Shown: piece by piece, positions 23,105 through 36,179 of the stretch
Layout of the letters: each line of letters starts with the position of its first letter
Numbering within the stretch: the stretch's first letter is position 1
NCBI RefSeq assembly: GCF_047948215.1
Contig: NC_134456.1
Location: 69,094,029-69,158,028 of the forward strand
Length of the DNA: 64,000 bases
Reading direction: 5' to 3'
DNA from: Lycorma delicatula
Taxonomy: Eukaryota; Arthropoda; Insecta; Hemiptera; Fulgoridae
Made by a program: the position numbers and the translations under genes
The notes under the pieces: generated by a model
Seen by the model: only the letters and a program-made list of their open reading frames with translations
The model's database searches: none
Told to the model about the DNA's origin: nothing

Positions 23105-23690
23105 AACTTGATTTTCATAAAATACATGACTGTAGTCGACAACTAACTCATTAATTACACGAAAAATCTTTACACGAAGCGAAAATTGGAATCTGGTGAA
23201 TAGAACGTGCATTGTGAGTCCAATATTTTTTTAAAATACAATTTTCATTAGTCATTTAACAGAAGTGGAAGTTAGTCACGGTTGGTTCCAAGAAAATGGC
23301 GCCACAGGGCACCCAGCTAACAGGTCAATGACTTTTTTTTACGAATTGTCTTGGTTGAACAAATCATTTCGAGAAGTTTGTGGCCTGCACGATCGCCCAA
23401 ACCGACTCCCCCAGATTAATCTCTATGGGGGGAGCGAAACAAGCAGTGTATCGCAACAGAGGACGCGTGAATGACTAAGTAAAAATCTCATAACGGCGTA
23501 CGTTCGTATCAGTCGACAAGGCGAAGTTCATATTTGTGGAGGACCGCAGCACTATTTTCTTTCGCTTTAGACGGAGACGCGGATAACAGTACAGTCTGGG
23601 TTTAGTCCTGAACAAAATGACATGCTTATCTTTCTGATTACAGTAATAAAACAATTAAAAATATTAATTTACATTACTGTACTAATAAAT
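23105..23690 (+). pseudogene. Truncated mariner-like transposase, copy 1
   Basis: This is the C-terminal third of a mariner-type transposase, alignable at DNA level with 30080-30760. The frame 23265-23474 includes HGWFQENGATGHPANRSM. In active relatives this block reads Q-D-G-A-T-A-H, so the second catalytic Asp has become Asn (AAT at 23295-23297). The downstream P-R-S-P-D block is scrambled. Non-coding sequence after the stop (GTCTGGGTTT near 23597 onward) is also shared with the second copy, with a deletion of roughly 70 bases here. It is 5'-truncated near 23105 and cannot encode an enzyme. Confidence 0.8.
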
Positions 23691-25880
23691 TAAATTAGGA
23701 TTAAATTTATAATTCGAAATATTTAAGAAATTTTCTTTTAATAACACACCTGTCGAAATTTATTTTATTATGACGAGTATATTCCATACTTTTCTTTTTT
23801 TTATATTTCATTTGTTTCAAGAACCACTAGCCTCTGCTTCTTATCCGTTTTTCCTGATGTCAATTACTGTAGACCAGCTTAAGTTTTGCATTCTACAAGC
23901 ACGTTCCGTCGCTTTCACAAGAGGTACCAATTATCCATTCTTTTTTGTCTATGAATTTAATAATGTAAAACGCGAGACGATGCACTTGACTGCGAAGAGG
24001 TTATCCGCGTTCACTTGACTTTTAAGTAACAACTGTAGCAATTTCCAACGCAAAGAACAAGATAATATTTCTTTTTATTAGTAATAACACGTCCACAAAT
24101 TACTTATAACTACACGCATTTTAAACTTTTAACCGATAATTTTGTGACTCACGCGTGTTTCTTCGTTATAATATTTAAACCAAAACAATTGATGTAAGAA
24201 ATTTATATTTTATTTGCTTGTGTATATTTTTACTTATACTAATACGATATATTTTCATCATGCTTGTGTTTATTGACGAAGAAAACAATTGCTCTTATTA
24301 AAACTAACAGGCCAAAAGATAAAATTCATTATTTATACAAACATAACCGCATAATTAAGCACACGAAAAATTGATGTTTTATTATTAAACGTTGAAATTA
24401 AAATACCATCAATTAATTAATTAATATAAATAAAGTCGAATAAATAATATAATGTTATGTAAAACTACCTTGACATGCGACTGCACATCCGTACACACAA
24501 CGTTTAAAACAGCAATCTATAATTCACAACAGAAGTCGCACTTTACTAATACCACTGGAACGTGGCTGTACCCAGCAGTAGTTCTTAAACCCTCCGATTA
24601 TGCACATCGCTTTGTCGACTAGTATTTTTTATTTAAATACTTAAATTATTATTTTTGCTACATCATCAGAAAATGTAATTGAAGTATAAATAAAAATAAA
24701 GATTCATTAGACCATTGATTGTCAAAGTTTTTCTCCCATTGCCCACGTTCAGAATAAGAAATTCTCTAGCCCCCAAAATTTTTTTACTTATCACGTGTTT
24801 AAAAATAATTATTGCAATTATTTTTCGATGCACTCTTAAAAAAATATCAATCTCAATTATTGTTTTTAAACGTTGTTTTTTTATAGACAAAAATGGCTTT
24901 TTCTCTTTAAATTGGGTTCTGTGGTTAATCCAATCTCCTTTTTATTTTAATATCACTTTATTAAGTTTTATCTATAGTATTTATAATTATAATGAAAATT
25001 ATTCTCTGACTAGATATAACTTGCATAATATAGACAATGTACTAAGCTAATTTGCTCGGCTGAAGTTTTATTTTAATAATATTTAATAAATAATCTTACT
25101 AGAGCATTATTATTTACCGTATTTTTTATAATTATATGTCATTAAAAATAGAGACCGTGTTTTCTGTACGTTCGTTTCTACATTATAAACAAATTTTTCT
25201 TTGTGTCTATTACCAATTACCATATTTTTCACATTGTTTTACTGGCGAGATCCTTGAAAACGCACCATTAAGTTATTAATACATTTCGTATCCCAGTTCT
25301 GAATTCCAGTTCAATGAAAGCTTAAACGCATAATTAATCATCGAAACGGTAATTATCATTTACTAAATCTATATTGAGATCGTAGCTATATGAAATAAAT
25401 TCAACAAACTGAAAAGAGTGGCATGAAATAAATTTAATTTTTCCTTCTTAAGGTGAGTTAACAATGCCTATATTTTGTAACATAGTGTATGCAATAGTCT
25501 ATGTAACATCCTGGCTACATGGAGATGAAAATACTGAGCGCGGCCGTTACTACAAGACCGAAAAGGTTCCGTCTTTTCATGGCTGACCTTAAAAAATATA
25601 ATATTGAATCTTTAAAATGGAAATTCAATTTATAGTTATAAAAACTTTTTAAGAATCGATAGTTCTGATTTTGAATTGCTAATGAAAATAACTAGACCGA
25701 AAATAACGAAATAATAATATTAAAAAAGAACTCTGATTAATTAGTGCAATGGGAAATTATTTTCATATTTCTCATCGTATTAATTTCTTGCTAATTTTCA
25801 TCCGTTCACATTAGTTTACTGACAATGGCGTTGAATATTTTTATCTCTGATGAATAATAGCAGATTATATCCAAATCACT
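23691..25880. other. No gene seen
   Basis: AT-rich. The ORFs at 23770-24018 and the opposed pair near 24666-25050 are low in complexity with no family resemblance, so I do not call them. Confidence 0.45.
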
Positions 25881-25896
25881 TTTATTTTAAATTTTT

Positions 25897-26400
25897 TGTA
25901 CCAGTCCATTCATAAGTTTCTTAGCTTCTGTTTGAAATTTGCCTATCGGACAACGCATATTCTTTTCAAATTTAGCGTTATTTGTTCCAACTTCTCTATC
26001 GATTTCATTCCATGCATTCTGTTTTTTGCTCCTGACTTAATAATCCGAACAAATACAGGTCTTCTCTAAACAATTCGTTTAATTTTACCATGTCACCTTC
26101 ATTCCATTTCGTTTCATTAAATTGAGTATTTGTAACATTCACAGATTCCATCACAAACCAAATAATGTATCTGTATAAACAATACGGGTAAATATTTTCA
26201 CGAAAACGAAAGCATTTGATGGCAGCTAGAGGGTGAATGAATATGACGAGCGATGATAGTGTTAATAGAAACGTTTTCAGATATTCTCTTACATTGCTAT
26301 TAGCAAAATATTTGCAACATCTTTGATCTTCACAACATCTTGTGAGTAACAGGATTTTTGTTATAATGAAGACAAATATGCTAACATTTTGTAATAGCAA
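25897..26400 (-). pseudogene. MADF/Myb-SANT-like domain split by a frameshift
   Basis: A minus-strand frame runs from about 26400 to a stop at 26005. Its last part, from the first ATG at about 26150, reads MESVNV, then WNEGDMVKLNELFRED, as in the start of a MADF or Myb/SANT-like DNA-binding domain (tryptophan, then a helix with L-x-E-L-x-R-E). The frame is lost at a run of six T (A on the coding strand) at 26022-26027. In the next frame the domain carries on as NAWNEIDREVGTNNAKFEK and ends KKLMNGLVQKI-stop near 25897. This A-W-x-E-I-x-x-E-V-G helix is the typical second MADF helix. The joined order fits one domain, so this is either a pseudogene, a sequencing slip in the homopolymer, or two exons. 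The part upstream of 26150 has no support. MADF domains occur in host regulators and in transposon-encoded proteins. Confidence 0.5.
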
Positions 26401-26465
26401 AAGTCAATTTTACTTATTATAGCATGCACTGTTAATCGCAGACAACACTTAGTAACGTTACGCTA

Positions 26466-27541
26466 CGAGGGTCGTTCTATAATTGTTGTTGTATAATTGT
26501 TCTATAAATTGTACGAACTGATGTTCAAACTGGCACTCCTGAAAATATCAGCTATACGAAAAGAATTTTCATTATTATGACCTCTGTATTTTCAAAATGT
26601 CAGCTCCGCTTGAGGCATCTACCGTGAGTGAACAGCATGACAAGATTTTTATTTTTTGAAGATGTAAAACCGGCCAAAATTCAGTCGCGTATGTAAAAAT
26701 AGTATGGTAAAAATTGTATTACCATAAAAGTGTTTTAGCAAACTTGGAAGTTTCGACTGACTCTCTGCAAATTAATGAAATTTGTAGTACGAGTATTGAA
26801 ACTGACCATTGATAAACTGAATTGTTGCAAATCATGTTCAAGGATGATTTCGAGACAGTCGATTCAAAGTCACAGAAATCCGAATTCACATTTGTACGGA
26901 ATTTAAACAACGATATTTAGCGGAAGGTAATACTGTTTTAGTTTACATAGTTAATAATCATTTTAGAGTAATGATTTTGAGCTGGAATTCAATCGTCAGA
27001 GTATGGAATGGAAACATTCAGTTGGCTCGCTAGAAAAAATTCAAAACTACGCGTCAACCGATAAAGCACTGATAAGGATGTTTTGGGACTGTAAAGGCTC
27101 AATTTATTGCTATTTTGAAAGAATAACGTACGTTCAGCAGTGAGTATTATTGTGATTATTGCTAGAAAATAAAGTTGAATATTCTATTTTAAAAGGTAAT
27201 TCTACTGTATGATAACGGCCGCCCCCATAAAAGCTTCCGTTCAAAAGACAAGGAACGTTATTCAGAAGTTCAGTCGAAGGTATTGGCCTACCCTCTTTAC
27301 AATCCCGATCTCGCAATTTTTTTTTTTTATTTTTACGTGACATCAGTGAGCGAGTCAAGGATGACTCAAACACCAAAGTGAAAAATTCTTTATTACTGGA
27401 ATAAGAACGCTCACAGAAAGACGGAAAAGTATTTAAATGAAGCCTGGGATTATGTTGAACAGTAGAGTTAGTTACATTGCCGTTGAATAAATAATATTTT
27501 CTTTACAGTCATTTGCTTCTTTAATTTTTTAACGACTCTCG
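26466..27541 (+). mobile_element. Nearly full-length mariner element, decayed
   Basis: The left end CGAGGGTCGTT (26466-26476), preceded by TA, pairs with the right end AACGACTCTCG (27531-27541), with one mismatch in the 11 bp, at the usual mariner length of about 1.1 kb. The transposase frame starts at ATG 26597 (MSAPLEAST) and ends at TAG 27463-27465 just after WDYVEQ. In between it is broken by many stops, shifts and deletions. Two parts of the DDD active site are still legible: LLYDNGRPH near 27202 (Asp codon 27211-27213) and YNPDLA (Asp codon 27307-27309), with 31 residues between rather than the usual 34. The family is the irritans/GVQW-like mariner type, by memory. It is an old, inactive copy. 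Confidence 0.88.
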
Positions 27542-29420
27542 CATGTAATGTAATGCACCTTAAAAGTCATTTAGTTTTAAGATTGCCACCTACCATCCCG
27601 AATTGAATCTGACTGACGATCTGATCGCTGATAAAATGTCTTGATGGAGTGCAACGTCTGTGAAAGAAGTTTGAATGAATGACTCCTTAAAAATTGGATA
27701 TTGAATATTTAAAACTGATACGTGGACGAGTTAAAATGATGGGAAAATATTTGTCACTAACGGAGATAATAGTGAAGACAGTTTTATTGATAATACCGTA
27801 ATAAATGTTGATGGCAAAGAAGATATTCTCTATGGACGGTGAGCAAATTAATCAAGACTTGCTAGGAGTTAACAAGGACATTGGCTAACAATTAGGCAGA
27901 TACGATTAATACTGGGTCGGTGTCAAATTCGCTTTGATGGCATCAATAATGCACCAAGTCTTCATAGCTAATTTCTACAATCTACATGAATAACACAGTA
28001 ACCTTGAAAAAACTCCATATATTATTTCTTTACAAGTCCAAATATCTTTTAAAAGCACTTCTTTACGTTTTGCTAGTAGTACTTTCTTTTCCCACGCTAG
28101 GCTTCTCATTCTGGTAAAATATATTCTTATTTTTTTCAGTTTTTCTTTTTCTTAAATTATCATCTTCTACAAGTACTGTCCAAATGAATTCAATTTCCCC
28201 ACCTGTTTCTATTATTTCCAATATTTGTTACATAAAGAACAAGCAGCATTAGATAATTTGTCTGCGGGCAAGAGATGTGGAGAATTGCCAGTTCCTTTCT
28301 TCTTTAGAAGCATAAAAAAAATGTTAATATTTACGAAGATTTAAAAGATGATACTTCAGATACAAATACTTAATTTTATTGTTAATTATAAATACTACAT
28401 AGATCTTAAACCATTGCAATCGATGTATACTTACCTGTTTTTCTTTTTGTAGACCTAAAATTGATCTTACTTTAAAGGAATGGAAGAAATTCATAATTTA
28501 ATAAATTAATGCAAATAGTTTTCAGAATTGATCATAACTTCTTCCAAACGCAATTTTCTGTGTTTTTATCAATATTTAGATTCAATAAGCTTAAAAATTT
28601 TCTACTATGAATATTCTTTTATAGTTTTTTTTTGAGGCAGGCAAAATATTTTAGTAAAATTAATACTTGAAATTAAATTTCAAAGAACCATATCACCTAA
28701 TCTAGCGGTGACATGGTTCCAAATTTCAAATTACAAAAAAATTTCTTCCATACTTATTTTTAAATTTAATTCTTTTTGTGTCTCTTCAGTTCTTAAGTGT
28801 ATTTTATCCCAAAAAATAAAACTATTTTTGTCTGGGAGACTGTCGGAATAGTTGTTAAAAGTTTACGAAGTTGCTTCTGAAAAGTGTAAAAAACATTTAC
28901 TTAATTGGTATGGGTAAAATTTTTAATTTTATTGGTAAAATTCTGAGAAAATAATCATTTACCGCAATATTAATTATCAGCAAATATATCTCTAAAATCA
29001 ATTACACGATTTTTTTTAAATAAATAAGTAATAGAAAATTTGAGTTATTTTCTAAATTTTATTTGTAGGAATTCTTTTTTTATCTCTTACAGTAAATAAC
29101 TTATTTAGCGACTCAGAATATTATTTTATTAAAATTTATGCATGAAAATACGAAACCTACTCGGATAGTCATGCTTCTTATTTGGCTATTGAATAATCTA
29201 GGTAAATTTAAGCCTAAATCCTTATTTAAAGTTTAAGAAATACGGTATTAAAAAAAATCATTCAGATCGTATTCCTAAGAACTCGATGCATACAAATTGA
29301 TACTTTGCTTTATATACACTAGAGTTAAATTGAACATAATATTACTTATCAGTAATATATAGCAAATCACAACATAGTATGTACATTGCGTTCGGAAAAG
29401 TCGCTGTGTAGTATGCTTTA
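27542..29420. other. No gene seen; one imperfect inverted repeat
   Basis: AT-rich to moderately AT-rich. Near 28665-28735, AAATTTCAAAGAACCATAT and its approximate reverse complement form an imperfect hairpin around CTAATCTAGC. No coding signal was recognised. Confidence 0.45.
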
Positions 29421-29589
29421 GAGTGTGGTACATTCCTGTTCTTTCGGCGTTAGGTTGGTTGCTCTGTGGGTTCGTTGGGCGTAAACCAAGACGTCAGTTG
29501 TTGAGTTTTTATTGGGCGTCCTTCGTTTCGTTTTATGTTGTTTCATTTATCGGAATCAATAGTTTCGAGAAACGTAACAGTTCTTTTGG

Positions 29590-30760
29590 TAGAGGAACGC
29601 ATTTTCTCTTTGAACAAGTCTTTCGTGAAGGTGACAGACAAGTAAACGATTTAGTAAAGCATAAGTTTTCTGAAAGGTTTCTAAATACTCCTGTTTCTCA
29701 CCGCAATACAGTTCGAACTCTTGTAGAAAACTTTCGGGCAACAGGCTCTGTTGAAGATGTTGATCAAATTGAAACACCACCTAAACTAAACGAACAGAAG
29801 CTGCTTAATCTTTCGGATGCTAGGTTCATCAAAGTCAGTGCGTAAATTTTGCACAGTAGCAAGATATCGGACTTGCTACCCCACATAAAAGCTGTAAAAA
29901 TTGAATTGAAAATTTTCCGCTGCAAAATAATGTGCGTTCAAGAACTGAAACCTATATATATCATGCCTAAAGACTAAATTATTGTCAATGGTTTAAACGT
30001 TGTACTGGCCAAAATTCCGTAGGTATCCTGGACATTACATTTTTTACAGATGAAGAGTGGTTTCATCTGGGAGAGTACATTAATTCATAAAATACATGAC
30101 TAATCGACTACTAACCCCCATGAATTACACGAACAATCTTTACACGAAGCGAAAATTGTAATCTGGGTTGGTATGAGTAGAACGCGCATTGTGGGTGCAA
30201 TCTTTTTTGAAAATACAGTTAATAGTGATCGTTATTTACAGTTTTAACAAACCTCATTAGTCAGTTAATATAAGTGAAAATCAATCACGGTTGGTTCCAA
30301 GAATATGGCGCCAGAGGGCACACTTCTAATAGGTCAGTGGCTTTTTTTTACGAAATGTCTATGGTGAACGAATCATTTCGAGGGGTTTGTGGCTGCACGA
30401 TTGTCCGGTCCGACTGTTCCAGATTAATTTCTATGGTAAACAGCGTATCGCAACAGACAATGCATGATTGACGATCTAAAAATCTATAACGGCATACGTA
30501 CAGGTCGACAAGTTGGAGGACTGTAGCATTGTAGTTTTGTTTGGCTGTAGACAGAGACAGAAATATAACACAATAGTACAGTCTGGGTTTGGTCCTACCG
30601 AACTAAATGACTTATGCTTGTCAATCCAACAAGAAATGTTGTCCGTTTAAAATAGGTTACCGTATTTTTTGAAACCTATAATTTCTTTCTGATTACGGTA
30701 ATAACACATTTAAAATATTAATTTACATCATTGTATTCATAAATTAAATAAATTTAACCT
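29590..30760 (+). pseudogene. Mariner-like transposase pseudogene, copy 2
   Basis: The N-terminal part is in one clean frame from about 29610: VFREGDRQVNDLVKHKF, HRNTVRTLVENFRATGS (helix-turn-helix region), then KLNEQKLLNLSDA. After the stop at 29845 the trace continues in other frames with QELKP near 29940, FFTDEEWFHLGEY near 30040 (first catalytic Asp at 30049-30051, intact) and WFQEYGARGHTSNRS near 30290 (second Asp changed to Tyr at 30304-30306). Order and spacing match one complete transposase. The leader 29400-29590 and trailer to about 30760 are probably part of the element. Terminal repeats were not found. It belongs to the same family as 23105-23690. Confidence 0.85.
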
Positions 30761-30876
30761 GCAATTAATTACCAATAATTTAATTAAGTAAACGTTTTCC
30801 CTAAAACTGTATCATAGTTCACAGCATTATATTCAAAAGTGGTAGTATTAATTTGGACATACAGGTCTACGGAATC

Positions 30877-31181
30877 AACCCACCGGGTTTGGTCTAGTGG
30901 TTAACGCCTCTTCCCAAATCAGGATATTTGGAAGTCGAGAGTTCCAGCGTTCAAGTCCTAGTAAAGCCAGTTATTTTTACATGGATTTGAATACTAGATC
31001 GTGGATACCGGTGTTCTTTGGTGGTTGGGTTTCAATTAACCACACATCTCAGTAGTGGTCGAACTGAGAATGTACAAGACTGCACTTCATTTACACTCAT
31101 ACATATATCATCCTCATTCATCCTCTGAAGAATTATATAAACGGTAGTTACCGGAGGCTAAACAGGAAAAAGAAGAAGGCT
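30877..31181 (+). repeat. tRNA-derived SINE, type 1, copy B, with 9-bp TSD
   Basis: A full-length SINE: head GGTTTGGTCTAGTGGTTAAC (A-box), GCGTTCAAGTCCTAG (B-box), body ATCGTGGATACCGGTGTTC, tail TTACCGGAGGCTAAACAGG and AAAAAGAAGAAGG. The direct repeats TACGGAATC at 30868-30876 and 31182-31190 flank it exactly, so the borders are secure. It matches 1477-1790 on the opposite strand. Transcription would be by RNA polymerase III from the internal boxes, with mobility supplied in trans by a LINE. Confidence 0.95.
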
Positions 31182-31334
31182 TACGGAATCGCAGAAAGTT
31201 TTCGATATAATTGCGAAAAAATGAAATAATTTTTATATATTAATTTACTAAATAAATAATTAAACGATCAATACTTAATGCAGTCCTTAGACAGTTTCGT
31301 CTGCAGTTTCCGTATATCTATCTTTTGTGACAGG

Positions 31335-32010
31335 TCAACAACCCTCGATTTCTGATATTGACTCGGTTCCACTTCCATAGGGATTAATTTTCAATTCGTC
31401 TTCACTACCTGATGTCTCATCATCTTCTATCCCTAAATTTATAATTATTTTTTCACTGAAATCTTCCATTAATGCATCTGCTTTCCAGTAAGAATCCATT
31501 ATTCCCTGAACTTTCGACATCGACATTTTACAGTTTTCTACAGTCGTTGACGGAATTCATAACGGCTCTCAATTTTGTTAATGTCCTGTGGACATATTGC
31601 GGTTTCTAATTTTTTTTACTTACTTTAATAAATTCAATTGGGTTAAAATCTGGGTAGTAAGGTGACAATCTGTGCGCCGTAATTACTTTGTTATTTACTA
31701 TTTCGTCTAATTCATATTGTGTCTCTGGACGGTGTAGTTTGGCAATTTCAAAAAGGTTTTTTTTGTTAGATCTGGGTGGTTGATAATTTTTTTTTTGGGG
31801 CCATTTTTGAATACCTTTTTTTATGAATTGGATGACGGAGGTTTATTTTTTTATTTGTAATAGTAAGGTGCGTTATCTATAACTAAGATACAATTTGTCG
31901 ATAGACATGGGATAACTTGCTTTTTTTAGTATGCTTCAAAAAATTTCATTGCTCAACTCTATGATAAATCTCATTTACTCTTGGAGGTACGCATTGAGCA
32001 CCTCGCCATC
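31335..32010 (-). pseudogene. Tc1/IS630-like transposase remnant
   Basis: The C-terminal half of a DDE transposase on the minus strand, in shifting frames. CILVIDNAPYYYK near 31875 holds the second catalytic Asp in the usual I-D-N-A-P-Y setting. Then come ELDEIVNNKVITAHRLSPYY and PDFNPIEFIK near 31660 (the third catalytic block), and a frame 31335-31526 forming the acidic C-terminal tail (ENDSEEDE-like, here GIEDDETSGSEDEL). Upstream catalytic parts beyond about 32010 are lost or unrecognisable. The SINE at 30877-31181 lies just downstream. Inactive. Confidence 0.8.
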
Positions 32011-35000
32011 TCGACTAGTAAATAAGCTGTTTTTATTAGAATTTCTTATTCGTAAAAAAAAAAATTATTTGTCAAAAAAAGAAAATTGTCTACCAGAGAA
32101 ATTTCTCATAGCAGTGCGAGGACAAGATTTTCTTAAATAAAATTTTAAAGTTTAAATTTCTTGAATAGTTTTAAATCAAAGGAAATAATAATAAAGATTC
32201 GATGAATAACAATTAATGTGTACGTACAGCTTAACTTTGTAAAAAAATAAAATTAGTATTATACCCTGATTTACTGGTTCAGTTTTTGGCATTATAGATA
32301 GGCAGTAGTGAAACTTAAAACTGTAACGAGCTCTTACTAATAAAATACTGATTGATCTGTATCTTAAAAAAGCATGTTGACTTTATTTGTTTATAGTATC
32401 TGCAAAACAGATTTATTAAGATGCTCAAAATTTTTAATCGATCCTAATATTTTGAATTTTTAAATCTTATTTCAAGTCGCGATGAAAATTCTGGGACTAG
32501 AACGAATATCAAGTCTAGTTTTACAGTTTATTGAACATTTAATTAGAAAAATTGTAGCATCATACTTTCTAGTAAACCTAAATATGACCGCATAACGTGG
32601 CAGTTAGCAGTTGTTTCTGGGGTGTGAACTCCTATCATAATTTAACTTAGTGAGATCATTATTAATGTCCATCGAACATAAGTCCTGGACAAACAGTGTA
32701 CAGGTCTATCTTGTCAATCTGGAGTAGTTTTATTTGATTTGCAAACTATTTGAGTGCAAATGATATGAAATCTAAATTGATGTTATCATGTGGTATAGCG
32801 TGTAATCTAATCAGTTACATTGTATCGTTACATTGTATATCAGTTACATTGTAATCGTTTGTAAATTGCGAATTTTTTTTAATCTTAAGTAAAAATATAA
32901 GTTTAGACTTTGTATATTCTCATTGTTTAATTATATTAAAAATAAGTAAATAATACAAAAAATGATTATTGTTTTTTCTGTGTTGTATTCAGTTTCTTCA
33001 CTAGGAACTCTAATATTGGAATTTGGTCTAGGGAATTAAAATTCTTTTATGATGGATCAGATTTACAAATTCAATACAAGTCAATGCTCCAACCGTTTCA
33101 TAAAATTCATCTAAGTTTTACAACCAAAGAGTAAATTAATAAGAATGTAGTGACAGAAATTACTTTGGGTTACCATTTTAACTCCAAAATTATCTTTAGG
33201 CAAAATACTACTTCCATAGATAATTCAATAAGAGCTGTTTGAAGTTATATAAAAAAAATAAAGTAAAAAAAAAAAAAATAAGACGCCAAAAATCTAAAAA
33301 TAATGGATTAAGTAAATAGTAGTTCCGCAGATATGGAGGTCCAGAGAATCCATCGTTGGAGATTTCTTTGCCTGTAACTTTTCGTATTCCTACGTTTCAT
33401 TTCTTTCATATTCTTCTTCCATGTATCTCCCATCAAAGTTCAAAATACTTATAATTTTAAAAGACAAAAACATTTAGCCTTTCTAAACATAACATCCATG
33501 AAATAAAAAAAACACATGTACGAACCACCCACGTTCGTGTATTAATGTTATGTGTTGATGTATGTTTATAATAATGTATCCAGTTTTAGACCGTTAAATA
33601 TGAAATCGAGAAATTTTTTTAGAAATCGGACTTCACGCGGTCGGTTAAGTCACATAATTTTCCTATTCTTCTTTATTTCTTTCAAATACTCTAACCAGTT
33701 TACATTTAGGAACGTGGAATCCTATTGAACGATCATTTAAAATAAAATTTTATATTAAACATTATTAATAATTAAGTTGTAAAGCTACATGAAATATAAA
33801 TTGTATTTTTATGAACTAAAACACAGTTTTATTTATTCGAAAAATATATGAGTATTTTGTTCTTAAATATTTACTCCATAAAGGAATTTTTAATATTTTT
33901 ATATTAGTAAAATGTGAAGAAAATAAGTTCCTAAAAATGACGATTTTTAGGAATACGTAATTTGATAAAAGCAATTGTATTTAAAATTTATTACATTTTT
34001 AAAATGAGCATATAGGCATAATAAAAAGGAAAAGAAAAAAACAGAGAAAGGAATAATGTTACTTTACGTTGTTTAAGAATGTAAAATTATACCTATAAAT
34101 ATAACTGCTACGTAGAGAATAAAGGAAAACTTCCAGTTGTTTTTATTAAGGAGCTCTCGGTTGAATGAAATAATTTCTTCCTGTTTTATTGTTGATCTTA
34201 CCTGTTGTTTATTAAATCTCACAAGGAAACCAAATAACTACCTCTTTTTAAGTAAATGCCTACTTTATATCTAATTTTCTAGTTATATACAATTAGAACT
34301 TACATAAATTTTATTCATATTACCTGATAAATTACTATATACTTATATATTTTGATTACGTTGTATATTTCTACAAAGAATTTAACAAATAAAATTAAAA
34401 TAATCATTAAACATTTGTTTGACTTGAACTAAATATTTTATTATATTAATATTTATATTTTATATTTAATTAAATTTTATTTCTTTAAATTAGTGCTGAC
34501 CTATCAACAACCATTTTTGGAACCGATCGCCAAAAGTCAATTAACTTTTTCGAGATTTTCTCAAGACTTCAGAATCTTCCTATAACCCCCCCCCCCTCTC
34601 CCACCACATAAAATGTAAAATAATCAGACATGTTATAGATTGGTATTTTATAGCCTACAAAGAAAGATTACAAAAACTGTATCTTAAGTATATAAAGTTA
34701 TTCTGCTATTAAAAAAAAATTCCTTGTTTAAAAATTAAGAATTTCACCCGTAACGGTTGTAAACATTGAACATTCTTCTCGCGCATTTCGGAAATGGCAT
34801 TTCTGAGAGATTATATTTTGATAACTGGAAAGTGTATTGAGATGTATTAAACTTCATTTCCACAACCGATATTTACGTAAAAACTTTACTGCATCAGGCC
34901 ACTTGATAAATAAACTGTTACATGAAATTTTGTTACTTTAGGATAAACCGTCCTCACTCGTATGCATTTTTATTTTGAGCTTAGGCATATTTTGACACGT

Positions 35001-36179
35001 ATTTTAACAAGAAAGATGACATAAATGAAATAATAAATAATATGAAATAAATAAAAAAAAAAAAACAATAGTTGCCCATAAAAAGCACACATGAATTTGT
35101 GACATTCAGAATTGTGTAAGTTAGATTATAGTATTTTTTACTCAGGCGTCCTCAAAATGACGAAAAGTATGAAAATCGTGTGGGAGGAGCCATTTTTTTA
35201 CCGATAGGAATACTTTCTCTGTTGTAACATCTGGATGAGAAATACATTGGAGTGCCATTAATTGAAAAAAAATTGAGACTGAACAGAATATGGATTATCG
35301 ATTTTGTCCCTTATCGACCCCCAGAGAGAGAAAATACAATGCAGGTAATTTAAAAAAAAATTGTTATAATGTAAAGATACAAATTAGAAATATTTTAATT
35401 TACATTTTCTGAAATTGATTGTTTTATTTATCAATTACAATCCGAAGTTTTAATAACAATCACTTAAAAGTTACTTTTCTTTAGAGATGAAAGAAAGACA
35501 TGAAAAAAAGCACTTCATGCTAAATTATGTCAATCAAAGTTATTTACTAACAATGTTTTGTGCAGGGGTAAAAAATAAATATAAATCGCAGTACGGCTTG
35601 TTCTATGATCGATTAGTGTTTAAACAGAATTATACGAATTTATTTAAAAATATCATTCTTAACTCTCCACACCAACCACCTCCACTTGTTGCAGTGTGTA
35701 AATAGCTATAAGGGATTTGTTTTATCCTTGCTGCTTAAGACCCCCAAAAGTTGTCTAGAGGTAGAGCTTTCAGACCGTAATCACATTCAAATCTGAAATT
35801 TAATGTCATGAGGCTAGAAGAACAAGAATGGATCCACAGATATAGAAAATTACTCCGGGGGGGGGGGGGGAAGTAGCTTCAGTGATGTACCAGCAAATAA
35901 TTTCAGCTTTTTAAACACCAGTTTTTTTTTTTAAATACTAAGTCATTTATTTATCTAATATTGAACAACATTATACAAAACACGACATTAAACCATTCCA
36001 CTAGCTTCAGTAAATGTTGATTCTTTTGAATTTTCTTTCTTCGTAGTAAGTCTGCGGTTTTCATCATTAAGAAGTCTTAATAATCGTTATTTTAAATCTG
36101 GTTTTAAAGACTGAGATAACAATAACTAATATAGTATATTTATATTAATTTCAGTTGTATTAATATTTTTTCCCCCTAC
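32011..36179. other. No gene seen; poly-C and poly-G tracts
   Basis: AT-rich. It contains a poly-C tract near 34587-34598 and a poly-G run of about 14 near 35857-35870. No coding, RNA or repeat family was recognised apart from homopolymers. Confidence 0.45.

Noticed and set aside
30877..30970. A tRNA gene on the plus strand
   Set aside because: Same reason: it is the head of a SINE with a 9-bp target duplication and a second copy at 1477-1790.
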